DNA of 64,000 nt. Source: Bradyrhizobium sp. URHD0069 (lineage in GTDB: Bacteria; Pseudomonadota; Alphaproteobacteria; Rhizobiales; Xanthobacteraceae). Made by a program: the position numbers and the translations under genes. The notes beneath the pieces are model-generated. The model ran no database searches. It was not told where the DNA came from and saw only the letters and a program-made list of their open reading frames with translations. Each line of letters begins with the position of its first letter. Positions within the stretch are counted from its first letter, which is position 1. The stretch spans positions 26,670-90,669 of the forward strand of contig NZ_JNIJ01000029.1 of NCBI RefSeq assembly GCF_000701345.1, written 5' to 3'. Shown piece after piece: positions 25,063 through 33,650 of this stretch.

Positions 25063-26055
25063 ATGACCGCTCCGGACCTTCCAGCCGAGTTGAAAGCAGC
25101 GCTTGACGGCAAGCTGCAAGGCCTGTCGCGCAACGCCGCCGCCGCACGCGCCGCAGCGATTTCGCAGACTTATCGCGACGGCGGCGGCTCCGGCGCGATC
25201 AGGTCAGAGACGGATGCGCTGGCTTATGCGCTGGCGCGGATGCCCGCGACTTACGCCGCGGTAACCGCAAGCCTGAACGCACTCCGCCAGATCAGGCCGG
25301 ATTTCGTGCCGGGAAGCCTGCTCGATGTCGGCGCCGGGCCGGGGACGGCGAGCTGGGCCGCGACTGAAGCATTTTGGTCACTGCAAAGCCTTACGTTGAT
25401 CGATGCCAATAGCGCGTTACGCGCGCTGGCGCTGGATCTCGGGCACGACAGCGTGCGCCTGCGCGACATGAGATACGAGCGCGGCGAAGCCCGCGTCGCG
25501 CTGGCGGACGTTGAAGCCGCCGACCTTGTGGTGGCGAGTTACACGATTGGCGAGATAGATGACGCTGAACGAAGCGCGCTCACCGAGCTGATATGGGCAA
25601 AGACCCGCGACACCCTGCTGATCGTCGAACCCGGGACGCCGGCGGGCTACGCGCGGATTCTTGCGGCGCGACAAAAATTGATCGCGGCGGGCGCGCATGT
25701 CGCAGCCCCCTGCCCGCATGACGGCACGTGTCCTCTCGCAGCGCCGGACTGGTGTCATTTCACGCAGCGCCTGCCCCGCTCACGCGCGCACAAACAACTC
25801 AAATCCGCAGAACTTCCCTATGAGGACGAAAAATTTATTTACGTGGCACTGACGCGGGCACCGGTCGCGCGACGGCCGGCGCGGGTGCTGGCTCAGCCGG
25901 CAATCACCAAGGTCGCCGTCACCGCAAAACTCTGCACCGATCATGGCGTCGTGGAGACAGCCGCTCCGCGCCGCAACAAGATCGACTATGCGCGCTTCAG
26001 AAAATACAACTGGGGTGACGGCGTTTTCGAGGCCGACGCAACATCCGCGGAATAA
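25063..26055 (+). CDS. Rsm22-like small-subunit ribosomal methyltransferase
   Basis: This 330-residue protein has a SAM-binding motif LLDVGAGPGTASWAA (residues about 86-100) and the cysteine cluster CPHDGTCPLAAPDWCHF (about 222-238) typical of the Rsm22 family, which in mitochondria is linked to small-subunit rRNA methylation and carries metal-binding cysteines. The C-terminal KIDYARFRKYNWGDG is also conserved. Activity in bacteria is less certain. The start is the ATG at 25063, just after a dispersed repeat. Confidence 0.87.
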   Translation: MTAPDLPAELKAALDGKLQGLSRNAAAARAAAISQTYRDGGGSGAIRSETDALAYALARMPATYAAVTASLNALRQIRPDFVPGSLLDVGAGPGTASWAATEAFWSLQSLTLIDANSALRALALDLGHDSVRLRDMRYERGEARVALADVEAADLVVASYTIGEIDDAERSALTELIWAKTRDTLLIVEPGTPAGYARILAARQKLIAAGAHVAAPCPHDGTCPLAAPDWCHFTQRLPRSRAHKQLKSAELPYEDEKFIYVALTRAPVARRPARVLAQPAITKVAVTAKLCTDHGVVETAAPRRNKIDYARFRKYNWGDGVFEADATSAE

Positions 26056-26126
26056 TTCCCCGGCGCCGGCGTTTATCTTGGTGACGCATCCGCGTCCTCA
26101 TTATTTCCATCAGGAGTAAAGCTGCA

Positions 26127-26507
26127 ATGTCCAGGACATTCGCCGCAGTAGCGGCCTTGACTTTCATTCTCGCGTCATCGGCGGCATCGGCGCAGACGCT
26201 GAAGACAGCCGACACGACAAAGGGCAAGACGTTCGTCGATGCCAAGGGTATGACCCTTTATACGTTCGACAAGGACGCCGGCGGTAAATCCATGTGCAAT
26301 GGACCCTGCGCCGAGAACTGGCCGCCCTTGCTGGCCAGCGACGACGCCAAGCCGACCGCCGATATGACCATTGTGGTTCGAGACGATGGCAAGAAGATGT
26401 GGGCCTATAAAGGTAAGCCGCTCTACACCTTCAAGAAAGACACGGCTGCCGGCGAGACCAATGGCGATGGTTTCCTGAACGGGGCCTGGCACATGGCAAA
26501 GCCGTAA
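26127..26507 (+). CDS. Secreted-repeat (COG4315-type) periplasmic protein
   Basis: This 126-residue protein has a signal peptide (1-22, cleavage after ASA) and two copies of the secreted repeat: GMTLYTFDKDAGGKSMCNGPC, then KPLYTFKKDTAAGETNGDGF. The CNGPCAENWPPL motif with paired cysteines and tryptophan is diagnostic of the family. Function is unknown. Signal cleavage appears Sec-type, as no lipobox Cys follows the core. AGGAG lies 10 bp before the ATG. Confidence 0.88.
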   Translation: MSRTFAAVAALTFILASSAASAQTLKTADTTKGKTFVDAKGMTLYTFDKDAGGKSMCNGPCAENWPPLLASDDAKPTADMTIVVRDDGKKMWAYKGKPLYTFKKDTAAGETNGDGFLNGAWHMAKP

Positions 26508-26511
26508 CTAG

Positions 26512-26595
26512 AGCGGATTCGTGATCCGCTAGGACAGATCCTGCCGTATGGCCAAGGGTGCCCGCGCGCGCGCGCCTCAAACCATGCGGCAGGAC
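26512..26595. repeat. Nested inverted repeats after the secreted-repeat gene
   Basis: AGCGGAT and ATCCGCT (26512-26530) form a hairpin directly after the stop. A second pair, TCCTGCCGTATGG and CCATGCGGCAGGA, surrounds a GC-rich alternating CGCGCGCGCG stretch. It looks like an intergenic repeat and may terminate transcription. Confidence 0.6.
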
Positions 26596-26728
26596 AGTTT
26601 TCGACTTGAAACGCTGAACTTCCCCGCTCCCGTAGCGACTTACTCAGGCGGCCCTATCGGGGCCCTGACGCGCGCCGATCTTTTGTCTAGGCTGTCCGCG
26701 TCGGTCGTCTCATCGAGAGTCAGCGGTC

Positions 26729-27289
26729 ATGTCATCGGGTTGGATTGTTTTCGGTATTATTGTCATTTTCGTTTTTTTCGCTTTTGCGGCCTACAACCGC
26801 CTCGTCACCCTCAGTCAGCGCGTCAATCAGGCCTTTGCCGACATTGACGTGCAGCTCAAGCAACGCCACGACCTGATCCCGAATCTGGTCGAGAGCGTGA
26901 AGGGCTATGCCGCGCACGAGCGCGGTACGCTCGACGACGTGATAAAAGCCCGCAACACCGCGATGTCGGCGCAGGGACCGGGACAGGTTGCGGCTGCCGA
27001 GAACCAGCTGAGCGGCGCGCTCGGCAGGTTGATCGCGCTGTCGGAAGCCTATCCGGACCTCAAGGCCAACGCCAATTTCCAGCAGCTGGCCGCCGAATTG
27101 TCCGATCTCGAGAACAAGATCGCCGCCAGCCGCCGCTTCTTCAACAACGCGGTTCAGGAATACAACACCGGCATCCAGCAGATGCCGGCCGCGCTGTTCG
27201 CCGGCACGTTCGGCTTCACCCGCAGGGATTTCTTCGATCTCGGCGCCACCCGCACCGAAGTCGAAGCGGTGCCGACGGTCAAGTTCTGA
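26729..27289 (+). CDS. LemA family protein
   Basis: This 186-residue protein has an N-terminal membrane anchor (WIVFGIIVIFVFFAFAAYNRL) and the helical LemA domain, with QRVNQAFADIDVQLKQRHDLIPNLVESVKGY, then SRRFFNNAVQEYNTGIQ and the C-terminal FFDLG segment. The domain is expected to face the periplasm. Function is poorly known; LemA genes often neighbour M48 proteases, as here. Confidence 0.95.
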   Translation: MSSGWIVFGIIVIFVFFAFAAYNRLVTLSQRVNQAFADIDVQLKQRHDLIPNLVESVKGYAAHERGTLDDVIKARNTAMSAQGPGQVAAAENQLSGALGRLIALSEAYPDLKANANFQQLAAELSDLENKIAASRRFFNNAVQEYNTGIQQMPAALFAGTFGFTRRDFFDLGATRTEVEAVPTVKF

Positions 27290-27309
27290 AGTGACCACCA
27301 CCTGTCTCC

Positions 27310-27389
27310 GTCATTCCGGGATGGTCCGAAGGACCAGACCCGGAATCTCGAGATTCCGGGTTCGCCGCTTCGCGACGCCCCGGAATGAC
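27310..27389. repeat. Dispersed repeat, family B copy 3
   Basis: The ends are GTCATTCCGGGATGGTCC and CGCCCCGGAATGAC, with inner arms CCCGGAATCT and AGATTCCGGG. It lies between lemA and the M48 gene and ends 24 bp before the latter's start. Confidence 0.9.
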
Positions 27390-27412
27390 TCTGTGTAGCG
27401 GAATCCCGCATC

Positions 27413-28598
27413 ATGGCCGCGTATGGTCTTTACACGCACATCGCATCGAACAAGTTTCGTTCGATGCTGCTGCTCGGTGGGCTATTCCTCCTGATCTACG
27501 TCATGGTCTATGCCGGCGCACTGATCGCCGAAGTCGTGATCGATAGCGACCGATCGGTCGACTACTACCTGATGGCGGCGTCGCGCGACCTGATTGCGGC
27601 TTTTCCCTATGCGACGGGAGCGGCGGCGCTGTGGATCGTGATCGCTTATTTTTTTCATCAATCGATCGTCGATGCCGTTACCGGCGGCGAGGACGTGACG
27701 CGGCGACAGCAGCCCCGGCTCTATAATCTGCTGGAAAATCTCTGCATCTCTCGCGGCATCCCGATGCCGAAGCTGAAAATAATGCAAAGCGATGCGCTGA
27801 ACGCATTCGCGACCGGGCTCAACCGGCGGCAATATGCCGTCACGGTCACCACGGGCCTGTTGAAGAGGGCTCAACGATCAGGAGATCGAGGCGGTGCTGG
27901 GCCACGAGCTCACCCACATCCGCAACGGCGACGTGCAGCTGATGGTGATCGCGGTGATCATCGCCGGCGTGGTCGGTTTCTTCGCCGAATTGTTCTTCAG
28001 GACCTTCTCCAATCTTCAGTGGAATTCCACCGGCGGTGGATCGTCGTCTTCGTCATCCTCTTCTTCGTCGTCGTCGGACAGGGACAGCAAAGGGTCTGGA
28101 GCCGGCGGTGCGATCGTCGCCGCCATTATCGCGGTCGCGCTGATCGCGCTGGCCTGGCTGTTGTCGCAGGTGGTTCGGCTGGCGCTGTCGCGATCGCGCG
28201 AACTGCTCGCCGACGCCGGATCGGTCGAGTTGACGAAGAACCCGGATGCCATGATCTCGGCGCTGCGCAAGATCGAGAATCGCGGCGAGCTCCCCGGCGC
28301 GACCTCGGCGGTGATGGAATTGTGCGTCGACAACCCGCGCGAGGGTTTTGCCGACCTGTTTGCCACCCATCCGTCGGTGGATGGCCGGGTGCAGGCGCTG
28401 GTGAAATTCGCCGGCGGACACGATCCCGGACGGCTGGCTCTGCCTTCCGATACAGCCGACGAGCCCGACGACCGGCCGCGAGAACCGGCGGCCCCGCCGG
28501 CACTGCCCCATGGCCCATGGAGCGATGCTAAAGAGCCTGTCGAGGCTTCGCCGAGCGTCCCCTGGGTCAATCCCCCCGGTCCGCCGGGCCGCTCCTGA
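27413..28598 (+). pseudogene. M48 (HtpX-like) metalloprotease, split by a +1 frameshift
   Basis: The first frame (27413 to about 27866) encodes about 150 residues with two membrane segments and ends in VTVTTGLLKR. The second frame continues from about 27870 with LNDQEIEAVLGHELTHIRNGD, which carries the zinc motif HELTH, then a poly-Ser linker (about 12 Ser), a further membrane segment, SRELLADAGSVELT and a Pro-rich tail to 28598. Removing one G from GGG at 27867-27869 joins both into one normal M48 protease of about 394 residues. The upstream frame otherwise reads 200 codons of junk. It is either a real lesion or a base-call error. It pairs with lemA. Confidence 0.85.
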
Positions 28599-28993
28599 GG
28601 CATCGGCCCCGCGCTTCCATGTGGCTGCGTGCTCGCCCGCGAATCGGTTATTCCAGAGCGCCCATGACAATCCGCGAGGCCGTAGCCTACCGGATACCCA
28701 CTTTCGCCGGGTATGATAGCTGGTTGGCGCGCCGCCCGGCGCGCTGCCGGGAACGTTGATTCGCCCGCTTCTTCGTTAACGACATGGGCAGGATTAGGCC
28801 TAAGGAGCGTCGAATGAATTGAATTATCCCTTGTTTCTGCCATGTTCGCGCCCAAAGCAGGGATGGGGACGTTCCGACCACCTCGATGGTGGATTCAACG
28901 GCATGATCCGGGGCTGAGGCCGTTTTCAGCAGAAGACGGCCAGGTTTGACCTTGAATCATGCTTCAATCAGAAATGGTGCGTAAGGGAAGCTC
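28599..28993. other. Gene-free spacer of about 395 bp
   Basis: It holds a short family C repeat relic (28691-28718), GC-rich partial palindromes near 28723-28755 (GCGCGCCGCCCGGCGCGC) and an unremarkable AT-richer stretch before the ParA-like gene that probably contains its promoter. No RNA gene or convincing small coding frame was recognised. Confidence 0.5.
28691..28718. repeat. Family C repeat relic
   Basis: CCGGATACCCACTTTCGCCG followed by GGTATGA matches the CTGGATGCCCGCCTTCGCGG / GGCATGA end of the copy at 24958-25055 with several substitutions. Only one half of the element is present. Confidence 0.5.
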
Positions 28994-29749
28994 ATGGCGA
29001 AGCCGGTAGTGATCGTGGTAGGCGCTGATAAGGGCGGGGTCGGCAAGACCACGGTCTCGCGCACGTTGCTTGATTATTTCAGCGCTAACAGCGTACCCAC
29101 CCGCGCCTTCGATACCGAATCCCCGCGCGGCACACTGAAGCGGTTCCATCCTGATCTCACCGAGATCGTCGATATGACGACGACGTCGGATCAGATGAAA
29201 ATCTTCGATACGTTGAATGCCGTAAGCCCTTCCGTCACCGTGATCGACGTCCGCGCCGGCCTGCTATCGCCATCGCTGGCCTCATTGCGCGATATCGGCT
29301 TTCTCGACGCCGCCAAGTCGGGACAGATCACGTTTGCCGTGTTCCATATTCTCGGCCCCTCGATCGCCTCGCTGGACGAAATCGCGGAGACCGCGAATTT
29401 CATGCAGGGCGCGAAATATTATTTGGTGAAGAACTTCATCAACAACACCAGCTTCTTCGAATGGGACCAGGCGACCTACAATTCCTATTTCCACCGTATC
29501 AAGGACGCCACCGAGCTCACCATTCCCAAACTCAACGAAATGGCCTTCGAGCAGGTCGAGGTCGCCTCCGTGCCGTTCCTCAAATTCGTCGCCAACAAGG
29601 GCTTGAATGACGATGCGGCGAATTATTCGTTCGTGCTGCGCGGCTATGTCCGGCACTGGCTGGCCAATGTCTGGAGCGAGTTCGACCGCATCAAGCTGAC
29701 CGACCTCGTCGGCTCCGGCAAATCGAGCGCGCGCGTTGGCGAAAAATAA
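28994..29749 (+). CDS. ParA/MinD-like ATPase (first of tandem pair)
   Basis: This 251-residue P-loop protein begins VVIVVGADKGGVGKTTVSRTLLDYF, a deviant Walker A (KGGVGKTT) with the signature lysine. The switch I region is FDTESPRGTLKRF and the Walker B strand reads VTVIDVRAGLLSPSL; both depart from chromosomal ParA. No ParB gene or recognisable parS lies nearby, so a chromosome-partition role is not supported. AAGGGAAG precedes the start. The next gene, 65 bp downstream, encodes another P-loop ATPase. Confidence 0.85.
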   Translation: MAKPVVIVVGADKGGVGKTTVSRTLLDYFSANSVPTRAFDTESPRGTLKRFHPDLTEIVDMTTTSDQMKIFDTLNAVSPSVTVIDVRAGLLSPSLASLRDIGFLDAAKSGQITFAVFHILGPSIASLDEIAETANFMQGAKYYLVKNFINNTSFFEWDQATYNSYFHRIKDATELTIPKLNEMAFEQVEVASVPFLKFVANKGLNDDAANYSFVLRGYVRHWLANVWSEFDRIKLTDLVGSGKSSARVGEK

Positions 29750-29814
29750 AAATAATTTGTCTATGGAATGCGTTTTGGCTGGATTAGGCGGATAATTCGC
29801 CTGATATAGCGCCG

Positions 29815-30483
29815 ATGCGCCGCACGCCCGTCTACATCATCTGCTCGCCCCGCCCGCTGGTCGGCAAGACGCTGATCGCGCGGCTGTTGAGCGAGCTCCT
29901 GTTGCTGAAGGACGGCAAGGTCGCGGCATTCGACATCAATTTGAAAGAGCCGTCGCTGCTCGAGTTCCTGCCGAGGGTCACCGAGACCGCCGAGGTCGGT
30001 GATACCTTTGGGAAGATGGCGCTGATGGATCGCCTGATCGTCAACGACGCGGTCGCCAAGGTGATCGATCTCGGCTTTCACGCCTTCGACGAGTTCTTCA
30101 AGATGTCCGATGAGATCGGATTCATGAAGGAAGCGGCGCGGCGCGGCGTCTCGCCGATCATCCTGTTCGTCGCGGATACCGACCGTACCTCGGCCCGCGG
30201 CTATGCCATGCTGCAGCAGCAGCTTGCGCCAGCCGCCCTTGTGACCATCGACAACGAATATGTGCTGCGCGGCGAGTTGCCGGAGGCGATGGCGTCCAGC
30301 CGGGTCCTTCGCATCGCCGCGCTGCCGGTGTTTTTGAAGACCTATATCGACCGGCTGACGTTCTCGTTCACCGACTATCTGCGCAACGAGAGGGATTCAT
30401 CGACGGAACTGCATCAATGGGTCCGCAAGAACTACTTCAGTTTTCGCGAGCTGGAGTTGGATTTGATGTTGCAGAGGTCGTGA
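29815..30483 (+). CDS. ParA-like P-loop NTPase (second of tandem pair)
   Basis: The 222-residue protein starts VYIICSPRPLVGKTLIARLLSELLLL, a Walker A (PLVGKT) where the signature lysine of ParA/MinD is replaced by Arg-Pro. A strand pair VAAFDINLKEPSLLEFL and later IILFVADTDRTSARGY fit the MinD-like fold. It ends in a charged helix. It probably is cotranscribed with the preceding gene; the two may act as a heteropair, but this is inference. No family name is assigned. Confidence 0.75.
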   Translation: MRRTPVYIICSPRPLVGKTLIARLLSELLLLKDGKVAAFDINLKEPSLLEFLPRVTETAEVGDTFGKMALMDRLIVNDAVAKVIDLGFHAFDEFFKMSDEIGFMKEAARRGVSPIILFVADTDRTSARGYAMLQQQLAPAALVTIDNEYVLRGELPEAMASSRVLRIAALPVFLKTYIDRLTFSFTDYLRNERDSSTELHQWVRKNYFSFRELELDLMLQRS

Positions 30484-30555
30484 AGGCAAAATATTTGATC
30501 ATCGTCCTGGACAAGTTCGCCGGGACGACGAACAGAGAGAGCGACGACGCGGCCC

Positions 30556-31095
30556 TCAATGCCCCTCGAACGCCATCAGGGTGCGCACCGGCACATCCAT
30601 GGCTCGCAATTTGGCCGCGCCGCCGAGGTCCGGCAGGTCGATGATGAAGCAGGCCGCAACCACATCGGCGCCGATCTGACGCATCAGCTTGACCGCGCCT
30701 TCCGCGGTGCCGCCGGTGGCGATCAGGTCGTCAACCAGGATCACCCGCTCGCCGGGATGAATGGCGTCGGCGTGCATCTCCATTTCGTCGAGGCCGTATT
30801 CCAGCGAGTAAGCGATGCGCACGGTGGTATGCGGCAGCTTGCCTTTTTTACGGATCGGCACGAAGCCGGCGGAGACCTGGTGCGCCACCGCGCCGCCGAT
30901 AATAAAGCCCCGCGCCTCGATACCCGCGACCTTGTCGATCTTCGAGCCGGCCCATGGGTGCACCAATTCATCGACCGCACGGCGGAAGGCACGCGCTTCA
31001 CCAAGCAGCGTGGTGATGTCGCGAAACTGGATACCCGGCCTTGGATAATCCGGGATGGTGCGGACGGAGGCCTTTAGATCATGTTCAAAAGTCAT
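30556..31095 (-). CDS. apt: Adenine phosphoribosyltransferase
   Basis: This 179-residue enzyme converts adenine and PRPP to AMP. Diagnostic blocks are IPDYPRPGIQFRDITTLL, AGIEARGFIIGGAVA, the RKKGKLPHTTVRIAYSLEYG loop and the PRPP motif VILVDDLIATGGTAEGA. The ATG at 31095 (MTFEHDLK) gives the usual length; the frame remains open 32 codons upstream into a dispersed repeat. It lies downstream of trpEG on the same strand with that repeat between them. Confidence 0.96.
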   Translation of the reverse strand: MTFEHDLKASVRTIPDYPRPGIQFRDITTLLGEARAFRRAVDELVHPWAGSKIDKVAGIEARGFIIGGAVAHQVSAGFVPIRKKGKLPHTTVRIAYSLEYGLDEMEMHADAIHPGERVILVDDLIATGGTAEGAVKLMRQIGADVVAACFIIDLPDLGGAAKLRAMDVPVRTLMAFEGH

Positions 31096-31116
31096 CGATA
31101 TCTCTTTTTCTTCTTT

Positions 31117-31233
31117 GTCATTACGAGCCAGCAGGGTCGGCGCAAGCGCCGCCCGGTGACAGGCTCCGCGAAGCAATCCATGGATAAACACGCAAGACTG
31201 GATTGCTTCGTCGCAAGTGCTCCTCGCAATGAC
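31117..31233. repeat. Palindromic dispersed repeat, family A copy 2
   Basis: The ends are GTCATTACGAGCC and GCTCCTCGCAATGAC; the inner arms GAAGCAATCCA and TGGATTGCTTC match copies 1 and 3. An extra internal segment around GGTCGGCGCAAGCGCCG makes it longer. It lies between trpEG and apt and may act as a 3'-end hairpin of trpEG mRNA. Confidence 0.9.
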
Positions 31234-31242
31234 AAGTCCTTT

Positions 31243-33405
31243 TCAATTCCTGGGCGCGCCGAGCCGGAGGGCGTTCTCCACGATGCGCAGGCCCACCTCG
31301 CCGCCGAGCGACATTAGCGATTCCGGGTGAAACTGGACGCCGCCGACCGGCAAGGTTTTGTGCTCAATCGCCATCGCGACGCCGTCCTCGGTACTCGCCG
31401 TCACCAAGAGCACGTCGGGCATGCTATCGCGCTCGACATAGAGCGAATGATAGCGGCCGATCACGATTTCAGTGGGCAGGTTCTGCATCAGCCGCCCGCC
31501 CCGCACCTGGATGCGCGAGGGCCGACCGTGGGAAGGCTGGCCGAGTTGTCCCAACTGGCCGCCAAAGTATTCGCCGATCGCCTGCACGCCGAGGCAGACG
31601 CCGAACACCGGCAACTTCTTGTCGAGCGCCGCACCGATCGTTTTGGCAATCCCGAAATCTTGCGGCCGGCCCGGACCCGGCGACAGCACCAGCAGATCCC
31701 AATTTTTTTTCAGCATTTCCAGCGCATGAACGTGCCTGACCACCGTGACATCAGCACCGACCTGGCGGAAATAATCCGCCAGCATGTGCACGAAACTGTC
31801 GTCATGATCGATCAGCAGCACTTGCTTGCCCGAGCCGGTGGCATCGGGAGCGAAGGCCGACAGCGGCTTCGCCGGGTCGCCGCGCAGCGCCTGAAACAGT
31901 GCCGCCGCCTTGACCTGGCACTCGCGATCCTCGGCGGCGGGATCGGAATCAAACAGACAGGTGGCGCCGACCCGCACTTCGGCAAGACCTTCCTTCATCC
32001 GGATGGTGCGGATCGTCAGCCCGGTATTGATGCTGCCGTCGAAATTCACGCAGCCGATCGCGCCGGCATACCAGCGGCGCGACGAGCGCTCGTTATCCTC
32101 GACAAACTGCATCGCCCACAATTTGGGCGCGCCGGTCACCGTCACCGCCCAGGCGTGGGTGAGGAATGCATCGAGCGAGTCGAAACCCGGGCGCAGCATG
32201 CCTTCGACATGATCGACAGTGTGGAACAGTTTCGAGTAGGTCTCGATCTGCCGCCGCGCCAGAACCTTGATGGTGCCGGGCACGCAAACGCGCGCCTTGT
32301 CGTTGCGGTCGACATCGGTGCACATGTTGAGTTCGAATTCGTCTTTCTCCGAGTTCAACAATTGCCGGATCTGCTCGGCGTCGCCGATCGCGTCGACGCC
32401 GCGCGCGATGGTGCCGGAGATCGGACAGGTTTCGACCCGCCTTCCGTCGGAGCGCACGAACATCTCAGGTGACGCCGACACCAGAAATTCACCGTCACCG
32501 AGATTCATCAGGGCGCCGTAGGGCGACGGATTGATCCGGCACAGCCGCTGGAACACTTCCGCCGGCGTGCGCTCGCAAGGCTCGGCGAACAATTGCCCCG
32601 GCACCGCCTCGAACAGATCGCCCCGCGCGAATGCGGCGCGCGCGGTTTCGACGGTCGCCTGATATTCGCCGGGCGCATGATCCGAAAATCCCTGCCGCGG
32701 CGTTTTGGCGTAAACGCTTTCCGCGGTGTCGCGGGGCAGGCCTTCGGTGAATTTTCCCTTCCAGGCAAAGTCGTAGCTCAGCGCCACGCCGCGCCCGGTG
32801 GCGCGATCATACGCCAGCAGGCGATCCGGCACGTAGAGCACGATGTCGCGCTGGTCGGGCGCGCGCGCGCGCTTTTGCACGAGGTCTTCGATCTGGAACA
32901 CCAGGTCATAGGCGAAGGCGCCGAACAGGCCGAGCAGCGGATCGTCATTGGCGCCAAGCACCGCGACGAGATCGCGCACCAGCGACATCACGCTGGCTCG
33001 GCGGGTGCGCTGGTCTTCGTCGACCGGCGCGGCGCCGCGCACGATATGACCGGCAATGCGAGACCGGCTTTTCTCCGCGATGACGACACAGGGCTCGCGC
33101 AGCGCGTCGCCGAGGAAGGCGATCAGCACCTCGCCGCGCGCGTTCAGCGCCTGCAACGAAAAGTTCGTTCCGACGGTTTCCAGCTGCAGCGGCGGGTCGG
33201 AGAAGCCGAGATCAAAGCTCTCATAGCGGCCGGGCACCGTGGTGCCGGACGACAGCACCACGCCGCGGCGACGGTCGAGCAGGTCGATCAGGTCATCGAG
33301 CCGGCTGGCGCCGCCGGAGAATTGCTCCACCGACCGCGTGACCGCGAGGCCGCCACGGGTGCGATATTCGCTGCGGGCCGGCAGGGAGAAAACTGTCCTG
33401 TTCAT
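31243..33405 (-). CDS. trpEG: Anthranilate synthase, fused TrpE-TrpG
   Basis: This 720-residue fusion makes anthranilate from chorismate and glutamine, the first step of Trp synthesis. Residues about 1-500 are the TrpE part (SPSPYGALMNLG region, CPISGTIARG, DVDRNDKARVCVPGTIKV, VTGAPKLWAMQ). Residues about 525-720 are the glutamine amidotransferase with LVLSPGPGRPQDFG, nucleophile Cys in VFGVCLGVQAIGEYFGG, and His/Glu in VGGVQFHPESLMS. The fusion is typical of rhizobia and relatives. A trpL attenuator precedes it (33493-33602). Confidence 0.97.
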   Translation of the reverse strand: MNRTVFSLPARSEYRTRGGLAVTRSVEQFSGGASRLDDLIDLLDRRRGVVLSSGTTVPGRYESFDLGFSDPPLQLETVGTNFSLQALNARGEVLIAFLGDALREPCVVIAEKSRSRIAGHIVRGAAPVDEDQRTRRASVMSLVRDLVAVLGANDDPLLGLFGAFAYDLVFQIEDLVQKRARAPDQRDIVLYVPDRLLAYDRATGRGVALSYDFAWKGKFTEGLPRDTAESVYAKTPRQGFSDHAPGEYQATVETARAAFARGDLFEAVPGQLFAEPCERTPAEVFQRLCRINPSPYGALMNLGDGEFLVSASPEMFVRSDGRRVETCPISGTIARGVDAIGDAEQIRQLLNSEKDEFELNMCTDVDRNDKARVCVPGTIKVLARRQIETYSKLFHTVDHVEGMLRPGFDSLDAFLTHAWAVTVTGAPKLWAMQFVEDNERSSRRWYAGAIGCVNFDGSINTGLTIRTIRMKEGLAEVRVGATCLFDSDPAAEDRECQVKAAALFQALRGDPAKPLSAFAPDATGSGKQVLLIDHDDSFVHMLADYFRQVGADVTVVRHVHALEMLKKNWDLLVLSPGPGRPQDFGIAKTIGAALDKKLPVFGVCLGVQAIGEYFGGQLGQLGQPSHGRPSRIQVRGGRLMQNLPTEIVIGRYHSLYVERDSMPDVLLVTASTEDGVAMAIEHKTLPVGGVQFHPESLMSLGGEVGLRIVENALRLGAPRN

Positions 33406-33492
33406 GTGATCCTCTTACGAAACTTCGGGAGGGAGCGCCACACAGGACAAACGAAGGGACCGTCGCACTGCGATGGCGACCTTCGACGATTG

Positions 33493-33531
33493 AAAAAATG
33501 AAATCGCACCGGCCACCTCTTATGAGGTGCG
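33493..33531 (-). terminator. trp attenuator terminator
   Basis: Read on the minus strand, CGCACC (33531-33526) pairs with GGTGCG (33510-33505), and the stem is followed by ATTTCATTTTTT. A competing inner hairpin CACCTC-ATAA-GAGGTG overlaps the trpL stop codon. This alternation is the basis of attenuation by Trp-tRNA supply. Confidence 0.75.
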
Positions 33532-33567
33532 CCACCAAAGACGGGATGGGCTGATAACGGTGTTCAT
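33520..33567 (-). CDS. trpL: trp leader peptide with tandem Trp codons
   Basis: A 15-codon frame encodes MNTVISPSRLWWRTS, with Trp at codons 11 and 12 (33537-33532) just before the attenuator hairpins; the stop lies in the hairpin loop. The promoter spacing puts the transcription start at about the A of the ATG, so the peptide would be translated from a leaderless or nearly leaderless mRNA, as known for rhizobial trpL. Low Trp stalls ribosomes on WW and favours readthrough into trpEG. In Sinorhizobium the terminated transcript also acts as a trans-acting sRNA (rnTrpL); whether it does so here is unknown. Confidence 0.88.
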   Translation of the reverse strand: MNTVISPSRLWWRTS

Positions 33568-33573
33568 GGTGGC

Positions 33574-33602
33574 TAAACACCATCCGCCGCGGACGATGTC
33601 AA
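33574..33602 (-). promoter_or_regulatory. trp promoter
   Basis: On the minus strand TTGACA (33602-33597) and TGTTTA (33579-33574) are separated by exactly 17 bp, a good sigma-70 type promoter. The -10 ends 6 bp before the trpL ATG. Confidence 0.75.
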
Positions 33603-33650
33603 GAGACCGACTGCCCTGGACGCCGGGTACCGGGCCCATTCGCACAGACA

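Noticed and set aside
26548..26847. 99-codon open frame before lemA
   Set aside because: It runs through an inverted repeat and into lemA in a different frame, with no domain or ribosome binding site.
27860..27900. Programmed ribosomal frameshift in the M48 gene
   Set aside because: The site lacks a clear slippery heptamer. A single extra G explains the break more simply, and M48 proteases are not known to use frameshifting.
28994..29749. Chromosome partition gene parA
   Set aside because: No parB or parS is adjacent, and the switch and Walker B regions differ from chromosomal ParA, so only a ParA-like call is made.
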